Shown here one piece after another: positions 23,871 to 32,445 of a stretch of DNA of 34,119 nucleotides (within the stretch, counting starts at the first letter, position 1; every line of letters starts with the position of its first letter). The translations under genes were made by a program, and so were the position numbers. This stretch comes from Methylibium sp. Lineage in GTDB: Bacteria > Pseudomonadota > Gammaproteobacteria > Burkholderiales > Burkholderiaceae_C. The notes below the pieces were generated by a model that saw nothing but the letters and a program-made list of their open reading frames with translations, searched no databases and had not been told where the DNA came from. Location of the stretch: the NCBI RefSeq assembly GCF_013817345.1, contig NZ_JACDCW010000035.1, positions 1 through 34,119 on the forward strand. Reading direction: 5' to 3'.

Positions 23871-25286
23871 TCAGCGCGCCCGTTCCGCCGTCTGCTGCCA
23901 ACGCTCCTGCGCCTGGCCCTGCGCGATGTAGGCGGCGGTCAGCAAGGTCGGATCGTCGATCAGGCGCTCGCGCCATTCGCCCAGCCGAACCCGCCCTTCC
24001 ACCAGGCCGCGCATCACGCCCACGTGCTCGGTCCAACCGATGCTGTTGCAGCCGACCAGCCGCTCGGCATCGAACTGCAGGCTCAAGTGCTTGAAGCCGC
24101 CGGCATCGGTCAGCTCGACATGCTCGCCGCCGGGCACACCCTCCCAGTCACCGAAGCTCGCCGAGATGAGGCCGAGCGTGTCGAGCACGTTGATCTGCGT
24201 CACCCGCTGCAGCACCACCGTTCGGCCGAGCATGTTCATCGCCGCGACCTGGGCCTGGTCGGCCGCGTTGGGTTGAATGGCGCTGATGACGCGCGTCTTG
24301 GTGGCCAGGTCGTAGGCCTCGGCGCAGTCGCCCGCCGCAAAAATGCCGGGTACGTTGGTCTGCAGACGCTCGTCAGTGAGGACGCCCTGCTTGCATTCGA
24401 TGCCGGAGCCTTCGAGGAAGGCGATGTTGGGTTTGACCCCGGTGGCGCTGATCACGAGATCGGCTTCCAGCGTCTGGCCGTTGGACAGGCGCACGCGCAT
24501 CGGGCTGTTCTCGTCGGAGCGCGCCTGCAGGACCGAGGCGGCGATGGCCGAATCGGCTTCTCCGAAGGAGCGGGTCAGCTTGTCCATCAACGGGCCGAGC
24601 CGCGACGGCGCTTCAGCGCTCCCCGCCGGCACCGCCGCGGCGCCGTTCGAGGCTGCTTCGATCGCCTCGACCCGGGTGCCGGTGAAGACCCGCACGCCCT
24701 TCGTCTCGCACCAGTCCTTGATCATGTTTCCGGCGGTCGGACCCATCATGCGCGGCACCATGCGGTCGCCCATCTCCACGACTGTCAGTTCCACGCCACG
24801 CGCGGCCAGCGCTTCCATGATGATGCAGCCGATGAAACCTGCTCCCATCTGGAGCACCTTGGCGCCGGGCTTGGCGAGCTCCTGAATCTGGCGGGCGTTC
24901 TCCAGCGTCCAGCACGGGTGAACGCCGGGCAGATCGATGCCCGGAATCGGCGGGCGTACCGGCTGCGAGCCGGTGGCAATCAGCAGCTTGTCGAACTCGA
25001 GGACGCTGCCGTTGTCGAGCGTGACGGTGCGGCGCTGGGCATCGACGCTCACGGCGCGCTGGTGGACGAGGGAGATGTCGAGCTTGCCCAGGTGCTCGGC
25101 GTCGCGGCGCAGATAGGTGCCGTTCTCGCCGACGTTGCCCATCAGCAGGTACGGAATCGCCATGCGCGAATAGGGTGGCTCGGGCTCGTCGCCGACGACG
25201 ACGATGCTGTCGGCGGGCGCGTACTTGCGCAGCGCCTCGGCCGCGATGAGGCCGGCCGGCCCGGCGCCCAGAATCAGATGTCGCAT
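23871..25286 (-). CDS. aorC: FAD-dependent NAD(P)H oxidoreductase subunit of AOR (AorC-like)
   Basis: The 471-residue pyridine-nucleotide-disulfide-oxidoreductase-type flavoprotein has an N-terminal FAD dinucleotide fold (ILGAGPAGLIAAEALR, 5-20), LLIATGSQPVRPPIPG, the second nucleotide fold (VLQMGAGFIGCIIMEAL), and IFAAGDCAEAYDL near the C-terminal third. No CxxxxC redox disulfide follows the FAD motif. It sits 34 bp after the tungsten subunit, as in the Aromatoleum-type AorABC complex, where this subunit exchanges electrons with NAD+. The symbol is by analogy of gene order and domain. The operon spacer downstream carries the hairpin repeats. Confidence 0.82.
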   Translation of the reverse strand: MRHLILGAGPAGLIAAEALRKYAPADSIVVVGDEPEPPYSRMAIPYLLMGNVGENGTYLRRDAEHLGKLDISLVHQRAVSVDAQRRTVTLDNGSVLEFDKLLIATGSQPVRPPIPGIDLPGVHPCWTLENARQIQELAKPGAKVLQMGAGFIGCIIMEALAARGVELTVVEMGDRMVPRMMGPTAGNMIKDWCETKGVRVFTGTRVEAIEAASNGAAAVPAGSAEAPSRLGPLMDKLTRSFGEADSAIAASVLQARSDENSPMRVRLSNGQTLEADLVISATGVKPNIAFLEGSGIECKQGVLTDERLQTNVPGIFAAGDCAEAYDLATKTRVISAIQPNAADQAQVAAMNMLGRTVVLQRVTQINVLDTLGLISASFGDWEGVPGGEHVELTDAGGFKHLSLQFDAERLVGCNSIGWTEHVGVMRGLVEGRVRLGEWRERLIDDPTLLTAAYIAQGQAQERWQQTAERAR

Positions 25287-25320
25287 TCGAGTTCTTCGGT
25301 GATCACCGGCGCTCGTTCTT

Positions 25321-27168
25321 CTACAGGCCCAGCCGCTCGCGCGTCTCGGCCTTGAGCTGGCCGGCGGCGTCCCAGCCGCGCGCCTCGTAGTACTTCGGCA
25401 TCATTTCCGGCAGCTTGCTGACCAGACCCTTGGCCGGGCCGGTTTTCGCCGGTTCGGTGAGCAGGCGCTTGGGCAAGGTGTCGTCCGCGGCGGTGAAGCC
25501 GGCCTTGTTGTTGAAGTCGCGCTCCATGTTCCAGATGCGCTCGCCGATGGTGTTCAGGTTCTCCAGCGTGAACTCCTCGCCGCAGGCGGCCGCGACCTGC
25601 GGCTGCACGTCCGACAGGCCCCAGGCGAAGCTCGTGAAGATGCAGATGCCGGCCGAGTCGAATGCGGCGGTCGCGTCCTGAAAGGCCTTGACCAGTTCAG
25701 GCTTGCCTTCCGAGACCAGCGGGTCGGTCTTCACCGGAATGCCCAGAACTTCCGAGGCCACCGTGTAGCCACGCAGGTGGCAGGCACCACGGTTGGAGGT
25801 GGCGTAGGCCAGGCCCATGCCCTGGATGCCGCGCGAGTCGTAGGCCGGGAATTCCTGGCCCTTGACGCTCATCGACAGGTCCGGATGACCGTACTTCGCG
25901 GTCAGGCGCCTGGAGCCCATGCCGATCTCCTTGCCGAAGCCTTCGCCCCGCGCGGTGATCTCCGCAAAGTGAACCAGCGCGCGGGCCGAGCCGAAGGGCG
26001 CGTCGGTGCCGAGCTGCTCCTTGGTGAGCACGCCCATCTCGAACAGCTCCATCACCGCGCCGATGGTCGCGCCGAAGGAAATTGGGTCCATGCCCTGCTC
26101 GTTGCACATCAGGTTGGCGTACTGCAGCGCCTCGAGATCGTTCACGCCGTTGGCGTTGCCCAGCGCCCAGGCCGCTTCGTATTCCAAACCGCCGGAAGCG
26201 CCCCAGTACTGCGGCTTGTTCTCCACCGAGAAGTGGCCGGGGTCCATCTTCTGAATGCGCCCGCAGGCGATGGTGCAGCCGAAACAGGCCTGGTTGGTGA
26301 CGAGCGGCTTCTTGCCGTCGGTCTTGCGCGGCGTGGCCATGGCCTCCGCGGAGATGTCCTTGGCGCCCTCGAACTCAACGTCGCGGTGGTTGCGCGTGGG
26401 CGAGGCGCCCATCTCGTTGATGACGTTCATCAGCACCTGGGTGCCGTAGGTCGGCAGGCCCTGGCCGGTAACCGCGTTGTCGGCGAGGATCTTCTTCTTC
26501 TCGAAGGTGGTCCGCATGAACTCCTTCGGGTTGGCGATGTTGCCCACGCCCTTGGTACCGCGCACGGCGATCGCCTTGAGGTTCTTGGAGCCCATCACGG
26601 CGCCCACGCCGGAGCGGCCGGCGGCCCGGTGCAGGTCGTTCACAACCGCGGCATACAGCACCCCGTTCTCGCCTGCCAGGCCGATGCTCGACACGCGGGT
26701 GAGCGGATCCTGGTGCTCTTTCTTGATGATGCCTTCCGTCTCCCACACCGACTTGCCCCACAGGTGCGAGGCGTCACGCAGTTCGGCCTTGTCGTCCTCG
26801 ATCGCCAGGTACACCGGCTTGGGCGACTTGCCTTCGAAGATCACCATGTCCCAGCCGGCGAACTTGAGCTCCGCGCCCCAGTAGCCGCCCGAGTTGGAGC
26901 AGGCGATGGCCCCGGTGAGCGGGCCCTTGGTGACGACCGTGTAGCGCCCGCCGGTCGAGGCCATGGTGCCGGTGAGCGGGCCGGTGGCCCAGATGATCTT
27001 GTTCTCGACCGCCAGCGGATCGACCTTGGGGTCGATTTCCTCGACGAGGTACTTGGTGGCCAGGCCGCGGGAGCCGAGGTACTGGCGAGCCCAGTCCATC
27101 TTCAAAGGCTCGGACGTGACGCTGCCGGCCGTGAGATTGACGCGAAGGATTTTTCCTGCCCAGGACAT
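25321..27168 (-). CDS. aorB: Tungsten-type aldehyde:ferredoxin oxidoreductase family catalytic subunit (AorB-like)
   Basis: This enzyme is predicted to oxidise aldehydes to carboxylic acids (and possibly the reverse) at a tungsten bis-pterin centre. The 615-residue protein begins MSWAGKILRVNLTAG, the standard AOR start. It has the [4Fe-4S] ligands Cys295, Cys298, Cys302 (ACFGCTIACGRI) and Cys509 (AGICIFTSF), matching Pyrococcus AOR C288/C291/C295/C494. Candidate catalytic residues are Glu329/Glu331 in GGLEYEAAW and His464 in GACHLRGY. Pterin-contact segments such as NDLHRAAGRSGVGAVMGSKN are intact. It lies 11 bp downstream of the ferredoxin-like subunit. True metal (W or Mo) and substrate range cannot be read from sequence. 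Confidence 0.93.
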   Translation of the reverse strand: MSWAGKILRVNLTAGSVTSEPLKMDWARQYLGSRGLATKYLVEEIDPKVDPLAVENKIIWATGPLTGTMASTGGRYTVVTKGPLTGAIACSNSGGYWGAELKFAGWDMVIFEGKSPKPVYLAIEDDKAELRDASHLWGKSVWETEGIIKKEHQDPLTRVSSIGLAGENGVLYAAVVNDLHRAAGRSGVGAVMGSKNLKAIAVRGTKGVGNIANPKEFMRTTFEKKKILADNAVTGQGLPTYGTQVLMNVINEMGASPTRNHRDVEFEGAKDISAEAMATPRKTDGKKPLVTNQACFGCTIACGRIQKMDPGHFSVENKPQYWGASGGLEYEAAWALGNANGVNDLEALQYANLMCNEQGMDPISFGATIGAVMELFEMGVLTKEQLGTDAPFGSARALVHFAEITARGEGFGKEIGMGSRRLTAKYGHPDLSMSVKGQEFPAYDSRGIQGMGLAYATSNRGACHLRGYTVASEVLGIPVKTDPLVSEGKPELVKAFQDATAAFDSAGICIFTSFAWGLSDVQPQVAAACGEEFTLENLNTIGERIWNMERDFNNKAGFTAADDTLPKRLLTEPAKTGPAKGLVSKLPEMMPKYYEARGWDAAGQLKAETRERLGL

Positions 27169-27179
27169 GTTCGTTCTCC

Positions 27180-27680
27180 TTACGCTGCGGCGGGCTGCGT
27201 GCTTGGCTGCGCGCTTGGCTGATTACCGAGCTTCTCGGCCCAGGCGGCCATCTTGTTCAGGCCGGTCCAGTTCGCATCGATGTAGGTAATGGCGCCGGTC
27301 GGGCACGCTTCGGCGCACGCCGGCTCGCCGCCGCAAAGGTCGCACTTCTGCACCTTGCCGGTCTCCTGCACGTAGTTCACCGTGCCGAAGGGGCAGGCGA
27401 TGGTGCAGACCTTGCAGCCGACGCAGGTAGCTTCGTTGACGACCTTGGCGCCGGTCATGAGATCGATCGTGATCGCCTCCACCGGGCAGGCGTGCAGGCA
27501 CCAGGCCTCGTCGCACTGCGTGCAGGTGTAGGGCACCTTGCGGCCGGTATGGTGAAAGTCGAACACCTTGATGCGCGACTTGCTCGGCGCATAGACGCCG
27601 TAGTTCTCGAACGAGCAGGCCATCTCGCACTGCAGGCAGCCGGTGCACTTTTCGGGGTCGAGGTGGAGGGTCTTCTGCAT
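27180..27680 (-). CDS. aorA: Four-cluster ferredoxin-like electron-transfer subunit of AOR (AorA-like)
   Basis: The 166-residue protein has sixteen Cys in four cluster motifs: Cys12/15/18/22 (CTGCLQCEMAC), Cys53/56/61/65 (CTQCDEAWCLHAC), Cys86/89/92/96 (CVGCKVCTIAC) and Cys113/116/122/126 (CDLCGGEPACAEAC). This is the HycB/DmsB-like polyferredoxin pattern. It would wire electrons from the tungsten subunit to the FAD subunit. The C-terminus is a low-complexity Gln/Pro/Ala tail. The ATG at 27680 begins the conserved part, with GGAGAT 9 nt upstream. It is the first gene of the five-gene operon. Confidence 0.9.
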   Translation of the reverse strand: MQKTLHLDPEKCTGCLQCEMACSFENYGVYAPSKSRIKVFDFHHTGRKVPYTCTQCDEAWCLHACPVEAITIDLMTGAKVVNEATCVGCKVCTIACPFGTVNYVQETGKVQKCDLCGGEPACAEACPTGAITYIDANWTGLNKMAAWAEKLGNQPSAQPSTQPAAA

Positions 27681-27754
27681 GGCTGGCGATCTCCGCGGTC
27701 GATTGAATGGTTGGCGCCGGCACACGGATCGCGCAGTTTTTGCACACCGGGCCC

Positions 27755-27770
27755 AGCGTCGTTCCTGCCT
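27755..27770 (-). promoter_or_regulatory. Sigma-54-like -24/-12 element upstream of aorA
   Basis: Read on the minus strand, AGGCAGGAACGACGCT keeps the diagnostic GG-N10-GC spacing. It resembles TGGCACG-N4-TTGCT: the -24 block differs at two positions and the -12 block has AC for TT. It would start transcription about 65 nt before the aorA ATG. A second GG/GC pair just downstream has N9 spacing and is less likely. The atypical GAFTGA loop of the neighbouring activator weakens the assignment. Confidence 0.35.
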
Positions 27771-27921
27771 ATCTTCTGGGTTCGGCACAGGGCTTCATAT
27801 CCTGGGATAACCCTCGATCTGCATCTGGCGGAGCGTCACATGCGTATCAACCGTGTCGCAATCGGATCGCATGCCGTTTTGTGGTCAGCAGTTACCTTGT
27901 GCATTGCTCAGTGCTGCGAAA

Positions 27922-27950
27922 TTGAACATTCCTGTCGCATCGCCTAGCAT
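27922..27950 (+). promoter_or_regulatory. Candidate sigma-70 promoter of the AcoR-like regulator
   Basis: TTGAAC (27922-27927), an exact 17-bp spacer and TAGCAT (27945-27950) each match consensus at four of six bases. The start point would lie near 27957, about 105 nt before the regulator ATG at 28062. Confidence 0.45.
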
Positions 27951-28061
27951 CCGCGCTCTGCCGCCGATTCGTGTTTCAGGCGCCGTCGTCCACGGCAGTG
28001 ATTGTTCAAGAGCGTCCAGCGGGCCAAGACGCCGGCTGACACGCAACGAAAGGAAGGCTCG

Positions 28062-30140
28062 ATGACCACGCAGAGCTCGCAGTCCGCCCTGCCCGCCGGC
28101 CGCCGCCGCCGCGAAGAAGCCGCCCAGCGGCCGATCGCCAGCGCATTGCCGCTGGACGGCAGTCATGTGATGTCGATCAACGAGTCGCACGAGCGATGTG
28201 CAGCACTGGGGCTTTCGCGCATCGGCTCGCCGGACTACACGCCGATCGCCCGCTCCGACTTCACCATCACCCGCGAACGCAACCGCCGGTTATTCGCGCA
28301 CGCCGCGCCGGTGATGGAACTGCTGTTCGAGCAGATCGTCAAGACGCAGAGCATGGTGGTGCTGACCGACGCCCAGGGCACCATCCTGCACTCCATCGGC
28401 GATGAAGACTTTCTCGAGAAGGCAGCCAAGGTGGCCCTGGCGCCCGGCGTCAACTGGGCCGAATGCGCCAAGGGCACCAACGGCATGGGCACCGCGCTGA
28501 TCGACGAGACCGCGGTGCTGGTGCATGCCGACGAGCACTTCATGCACGCTAACCACTTCCTGACCTGTCAGGCCGCGCCCATCCTCGACCCGCGCGGCAA
28601 CATCCTGGGCGTGCTCGATGTATCGGGCGACCGGCGCGGCTACCACCAGCACACGATGGGGCTGGTGAAGATGTCGGCGCGGATGATCGAGAACCACTGG
28701 CTGAACGACGATTTCCGTGATGCCCTGCGGCTGCACTTCCATGCCCGGCTGGAGTTCATCGGCACGCTGATGGAAGGCATCCTCGCGGTCGATCGCGACG
28801 GCCGCATCCTGGGTGCGAACCGCAGCGCGCTCGACCTGCTCGGCATGAGCGGCGCCGGCCTGCGCATGCACACCGTGGCCAGCCTGCTCGGCACGCCCAT
28901 CGGCAGCATCGTCGACGCCTGCCGCACGCCGCTGACCGCGCCGCTGCGCGTGGCGCTGCCCAGCGGCCAGGCGGTTCACGTGCAGGCCCGCTGCAACTGG
29001 CCGCTGTGGCAAGGCGGCTGGGAAGACGCGCCTGCAACCGGCCCCGACGCCAGCCACTCGGCGGCGGCGGCGACAGCCGCCGCCATGCGCGCCGAGAAAC
29101 CCGAGGCACCGGCTGCGGTGGAAGAGCCCGCCGCGCCGGCTCCGACCTTCGCCCGCCTTCAGACCGGCGACGCGCAGATCGACGCGGTCATCGGCAAGCT
29201 CAAGCGCGTGCTCAACCGCGACATTCCGGTGCTGATCCTCGGCGAGGCCGGCAGCGGCAAGGAAATGCTTGCGCGCGCCATTCACCGCGAGTCACGCCGC
29301 GCGTCGCAGCCCTTCCTCGCCGTGCAGTGCGCCTCGGTGCCCGAGGCCCTGCTGGAAGCCGAACTGTTCGGCTACGCCGAAGGCGTGTTCCCCGGCGCAC
29401 GCCGCCAGGGCGCGGTCGGCAAGATCGTGCAGGCCTGGGGCGGCACGCTTTTCCTCGACGAGATCGGCGGGCTGCCGGCCGGCCTGCAGGCGCGGCTGCT
29501 GCGCGTGCTGCAGGAACGCCGGCTCACACCGCTGGGCGCGGTGCAGCCGATCGAGGTCGACGTGGCCCTCATCGGCGCCACCGACCGCAACCCCCGCGAG
29601 CTGATCGAAAACCACAGCCTGCGCGAAGACCTCTACTACCGCCTGAACGGCCTGGCCGTGCGGCTGCCACCGCTGCGCGAACGCTCCGACCTGATGCTGC
29701 TGGTCAAGCAGATCCTCGCGGACGAATGCGCTGGGGACGCCCCGAGCCTCGCCCCCGAGGTCTCGGAACTGCTGGCGCGCTACGACTGGCCGGGCAACCT
29801 GCGCCAGCTCGCGGGCGTGCTGCACACCGCCGCCGTGATGGCCGGCAACGAGCCGCGCGTCACGCGCGAGCACCTGTCCGACGACTTCCTCGAAGACGCC
29901 TCACAGCGCCTTGCGCCCGCCGTCGAGCCCGCTGTACCGCAACCCGCCGCTGTCCGTGCGGGCGAGGCAGGCGCGCCCGCCGCGGTCAGGGCCGGCGGCG
30001 GCACGCTGGAAGAACTCGAGCGCGAAATGATTCGCCAGGCGGTGGACGCTGCCGACGGCAACATCTCGGTCGCCTCCAAGCGGCTGGGGATCAGCCGCAA
30101 CACCATCTATCGCAAGCTGCGCTGGAACAACGCGGCTTGA
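28062..30140 (+). CDS. AcoR-like GAF / AAA+ / Fis transcriptional activator
   Basis: This 692-residue regulator is divergent from the AOR operon and probably controls it. It has a GAF-type sensor (about 85-210, with CAKGTNGMGTALIDETAVLVH), a PAS-like segment (230-310), an Ala-rich linker and an AAA+ domain. The AAA+ domain has Walker A GEAGSGKE (394-401), Walker B LFLDEIGG (463-470), the Arg-finger region REDLYYRLNG and WPGNLRQL. A Fis-type helix-turn-helix follows (NISVASKRLGISRNTIYRKL, 667-686). The sigma-54-contacting loop is GVFPGA (441-446) instead of GAFTGA. AGGAAGG precedes the ATG at 28062. AcoR-type activators often sense alcohols, aldehydes or acetoin. Whether this one uses sigma-54 is open. 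Confidence 0.88.
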   Translation: MTTQSSQSALPAGRRRREEAAQRPIASALPLDGSHVMSINESHERCAALGLSRIGSPDYTPIARSDFTITRERNRRLFAHAAPVMELLFEQIVKTQSMVVLTDAQGTILHSIGDEDFLEKAAKVALAPGVNWAECAKGTNGMGTALIDETAVLVHADEHFMHANHFLTCQAAPILDPRGNILGVLDVSGDRRGYHQHTMGLVKMSARMIENHWLNDDFRDALRLHFHARLEFIGTLMEGILAVDRDGRILGANRSALDLLGMSGAGLRMHTVASLLGTPIGSIVDACRTPLTAPLRVALPSGQAVHVQARCNWPLWQGGWEDAPATGPDASHSAAAATAAAMRAEKPEAPAAVEEPAAPAPTFARLQTGDAQIDAVIGKLKRVLNRDIPVLILGEAGSGKEMLARAIHRESRRASQPFLAVQCASVPEALLEAELFGYAEGVFPGARRQGAVGKIVQAWGGTLFLDEIGGLPAGLQARLLRVLQERRLTPLGAVQPIEVDVALIGATDRNPRELIENHSLREDLYYRLNGLAVRLPPLRERSDLMLLVKQILADECAGDAPSLAPEVSELLARYDWPGNLRQLAGVLHTAAVMAGNEPRVTREHLSDDFLEDASQRLAPAVEPAVPQPAAVRAGEAGAPAAVRAGGGTLEELEREMIRQAVDAADGNISVASKRLGISRNTIYRKLRWNNAA

Positions 30141-30186
30141 TTCGCTTCCTCTCCTGCTGGCGGGAGCACCCGGGATGTTCGAGCTT

Positions 30187-31179
30187 TCATCCCCGCAACA
30201 GCGCGGCAACCCATTCGCGTGCGGCCTCGGCGAGCGCCGGTGAGAGCCGAGGGTCGCTGAGTCGGTGACCGGCGCCCGGCACCACATGCACTTGCGCGCC
30301 CGGTAGCACCCGCCCCAATTCACGGGCCAGCGCCGGATCGCAGGTCGCGTCATCGGCACCGCACACCACGCCGCTGGGCCCGCACTCCAGCGGCGCCGCT
30401 GGAAGGCCGCGCGGATGCCCGTCGCGTTCGCCCCAGCCCCGCCTCGCGTAATGGAGATGCACCCGCCATGCCGCGGCCTGGGTTTCCGTCAGCGCCTTCA
30501 ACGCAGTGGGCGAACAGCGGCTGACGCTGGCGAGCGCTCCACCGGGCGCCGACTGCGAATCGTCGAAAGACGCCCAGGCACGCGCGACTTTTTCGTCCTC
30601 CAGCGAGCCCGGGGGTAACCCTGTGTCAGTGCAGAGCGATTCTGTTGAGCGCTGGTACAGCGCCCAGACCGCCGCGGCGGACTCCTGGCCCAACCAGGCT
30701 TCGCCCTCCTGCCCGAGCCAGGCCGGCCACGGTGCGATGTAGCGCTGTGTTTCAGACAGGCCGCCTAGAAACGGACTGCGCAGCAACAAGCCGTTCACCC
30801 GCTGGGGCCATCCGGCCGCGTAGCGCAAGGCAACCCGCGCACCCCAGGAGCCGCCGGTCAGGGCCCAGCGCTCGATCCCTAGCTGCGCGCGCAGCCGCTC
30901 CATGTCGGCCAGCAGGTCGCCCAGGGTGTTGTGCGCCGTTTCGCCGAGCGGTGTGCTGCGTCCGCAGCCGCGCTGGTCGATCGCGATCCAGCGCACCGGC
31001 AGCCCGGCGAGCCAGCCGGCCGGCTCGGCGCGGCTGGCGCCGCCCGGACCGCCATGCACGATCAGCACCGGCACGCCGCGCGCATCGCCGCCCTCGCACC
31101 ACCACACGCGATGCCCGTCGAGCGGTGCGAGCCACTCTCCGGGAGGAAGGGTTTGTCCTTGATTTGGGGTCGTGCTCAC
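30187..31179 (-). CDS. Alpha/beta hydrolase, S33 prolyl-aminopeptidase-like
   Basis: This 330-residue alpha/beta hydrolase has the S33 signatures HGGPGGAS (42-49, oxyanion hole), DQRGCGRST (68-76) and the nucleophile elbow TGGSWGARVAL with Ser111. A late acidic segment (GADDATCDP) and PGAGHRLSDP supply the likely Asp and His. These are close to proline iminopeptidase (Pip). It lacks the longest Pip features that I could check, so other peptidase or esterase activity is possible. The GTG start at 31179 has no good ribosome site; the open frame upstream overlaps pqqA antisense and is not family-like. It lies between the AOR regulator and pqqA. Confidence 0.8.
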   Translation of the reverse strand: MSTTPNQGQTLPPGEWLAPLDGHRVWWCEGGDARGVPVLIVHGGPGGASRAEPAGWLAGLPVRWIAIDQRGCGRSTPLGETAHNTLGDLLADMERLRAQLGIERWALTGGSWGARVALRYAAGWPQRVNGLLLRSPFLGGLSETQRYIAPWPAWLGQEGEAWLGQESAAAVWALYQRSTESLCTDTGLPPGSLEDEKVARAWASFDDSQSAPGGALASVSRCSPTALKALTETQAAAWRVHLHYARRGWGERDGHPRGLPAAPLECGPSGVVCGADDATCDPALARELGRVLPGAQVHVVPGAGHRLSDPRLSPALAEAAREWVAALLRG

Positions 31180-31264
31180 AGGGTCAATGCGGGGTTGCGG
31201 GGCACCGGGCCCGTGGGCGACTCTACACAGTGACGGACACCGCCATTTCCCTGGAGAAAACAAG

Positions 31265-31345
31265 ATGAAGCTTCGATGGACCAAACCCCGGTACGAAGCG
31301 ATGCGCTTCGGTTTCGAAGTCACGATGTACGCGTCGGTCCGCTGA
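31265..31345 (+). CDS. pqqA: PQQ precursor peptide PqqA
   Basis: This 26-residue peptide, easily missed because of its size, contains FGFEVTMY, with Glu18 and Tyr22 in the invariant E-x3-Y spacing. These two residues are cross-linked by PqqE and become pyrroloquinoline quinone. The ATG is preceded by GGAGA (31253-31257) with 7-nt spacing. It starts MKLRWTKPRYEAMRFG, compatible with the MKW-T-P pattern of PqqA. pqqB follows after 57 bp; PqqA is normally made in excess, and a promoter is expected in the 85 bp shared with the divergent hydrolase. Confidence 0.93.
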   Translation: MKLRWTKPRYEAMRFGFEVTMYASVR

Positions 31346-31402
31346 GCGCTCGATGAACGGAGATACGGCAAACGCGCCGCCACTGCCCCGGAAGGCCGCG
31401 TC

Positions 31403-32335
31403 ATGAAGATCATCGTGCTCGGCTCGGGCGCAGGCGGCGGATGCCCTCAATGGAACTGCAACTGCGCGGTGTGCGCGAGTGCGCGCAATGGCTCGCGCAT
31501 GATCCGCCCGCGCACGCAGAGCTCGATCGCCGTCTCGCCCGACGGTAATCACTGGGTGCTGCTCAACGCCTCGCCCGACATCGGCCAGCAACTCCGCGTG
31601 CAGCCCATCCTGCACCCCAAGCAGGGTCTGCGCGACACGCCCATCAAGGCCGTGATCCTGATGGACGCCCAGGTCGATCACGCCACCGGCCTGCTCAGCC
31701 TGCGCGAAGGCCCGCCGATCGAGCTGTACGTGACGCCCTGCGTGTTCGAGGACCTGACCACCGGCCTGCCCATCCTCACGGTGCTCGAGCACTACTGCGG
31801 CGTGCACTGGCATCTGCTGCCGGTGGCCGGCGAGCAGCGCATCGCCGAGTTCGCGATCGAAGGCTTCGAGACCCTGCGCTTTCGCGCGGTTGCCATTCCC
31901 GGCAAGGCGCCGCCTTTCTCACCGCATCGACACGACTCCAAGGTGGGGGACAACATCGCCCTCGAAGTCACCGACCTGCGATCGGGCAAGCGCCTGTTCT
32001 ATTCGCCGGGTCTGGCCGAGGTGGGGCCGAACGAGCTGGAGTGGATGCGCGGCGCCGACTGCCTGCTGGTCGACGGCACCTTCTGGAGCGAAGACGAAAT
32101 GGTCAAGGCTGGACTGGGGCAAAAGTACGCCGCCGACATGGGCCATCTGCCGCAGCAAAGCACCCCCGAGCGCCGCGGCATGATGGACGCGCTCGACGAG
32201 ACCGGCGCGGCTCGCAAGGTTCTTATCCACATCAATAACAGCAACCCGATCCTCGACGACTACGGCCCCGAACGCACCGAACTCGCCAACCGCGGCATCG
32301 AGGTCGCGTACGACGGAATGGAGATCGCGCTATGA
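31403..32335 (+). CDS. pqqB: PQQ biosynthesis protein PqqB
   Basis: The 310-residue metallo-beta-lactamase-fold protein is of normal PqqB length and starts [20 protein letters not shown]. The Zn-binding Cys19-x-Cys21-x2-Cys24 motif (NCNCAVC) is intact. Further characteristic segments are [20 protein letters not shown] and [17 protein letters not shown]. PqqB is an iron-dependent hydroxylase acting on the cross-linked Glu-Tyr intermediate. Its stop overlaps a 37-codon ORF that leads into pqqC. Confidence 0.95.
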   Translation: MKIIVLGSGAGGGCPQWNCNCAVCASARNGSRMIRPRTQSSIAVSPDGNHWVLLNASPDIGQQLRVQPILHPKQGLRDTPIKAVILMDAQVDHATGLLSLREGPPIELYVTPCVFEDLTTGLPILTVLEHYCGVHWHLLPVAGEQRIAEFAIEGFETLRFRAVAIPGKAPPFSPHRHDSKVGDNIALEVTDLRSGKRLFYSPGLAEVGPNELEWMRGADCLLVDGTFWSEDEMVKAGLGQKYAADMGHLPQQSTPERRGMMDALDETGAARKVLIHINNSNPILDDYGPERTELANRGIEVAYDGMEIAL

Positions 32336-32445
32336 GCCGCGTAAGAGGGGCCCCACGAAGTGGAGACCTGCGCGAGCGAGCAGCGCGACTGCGGCCGACG
32401 GCTTGGTCTTGCAATCGCCACGGCAGTTCGGAGGCCGCTCTGTGA
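32332..32445 (+). CDS. Bridging 37-codon ORF between pqqB and pqqC (doubtful gene)
   Basis: The ATG at 32332 overlaps the pqqB stop (ATGA). The frame runs through the 106-bp spacer and stops in a TGA that overlaps the pqqC GTG (GTGA at 32442-32445). The predicted peptide ([20 protein letters not shown]...) is Arg-rich and unlike any family I know. It may simply couple pqqC translation to pqqB, or be chance in GC-rich DNA. Confidence 0.3.
   Translation: MSRVRGAPRSGDLRERAARLRPTAWSCNRHGSSEAAL

Larger units (their letters stand above)
27681..28061. promoter_or_regulatory. Divergent regulatory region between AOR operon and its activator
   Basis: This 381-bp non-coding stretch is AT-richer than its surroundings, as expected for a regulated region. 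It contains a sigma-54-like element for aorA (27755-27770, minus), a sigma-70-like promoter for the activator (27922-27950, plus), a perfect palindrome TATCCTGGGATA (27798-27809) upstream of the sigma-54-like site, and TGTCGCA at both 27854-27860 and 27933-27939. The palindrome or repeats could be activator-binding sites. No small gene is evident. Confidence 0.55.

Noticed and set aside
27735-27752. Second sigma-54-like pair upstream of aorA (TGGGCCC...TGTGCA on the minus strand)
   Set aside because: The GG-to-GC spacing is 9 rather than the required 10 nt; the site at 27755-27770 has correct spacing.
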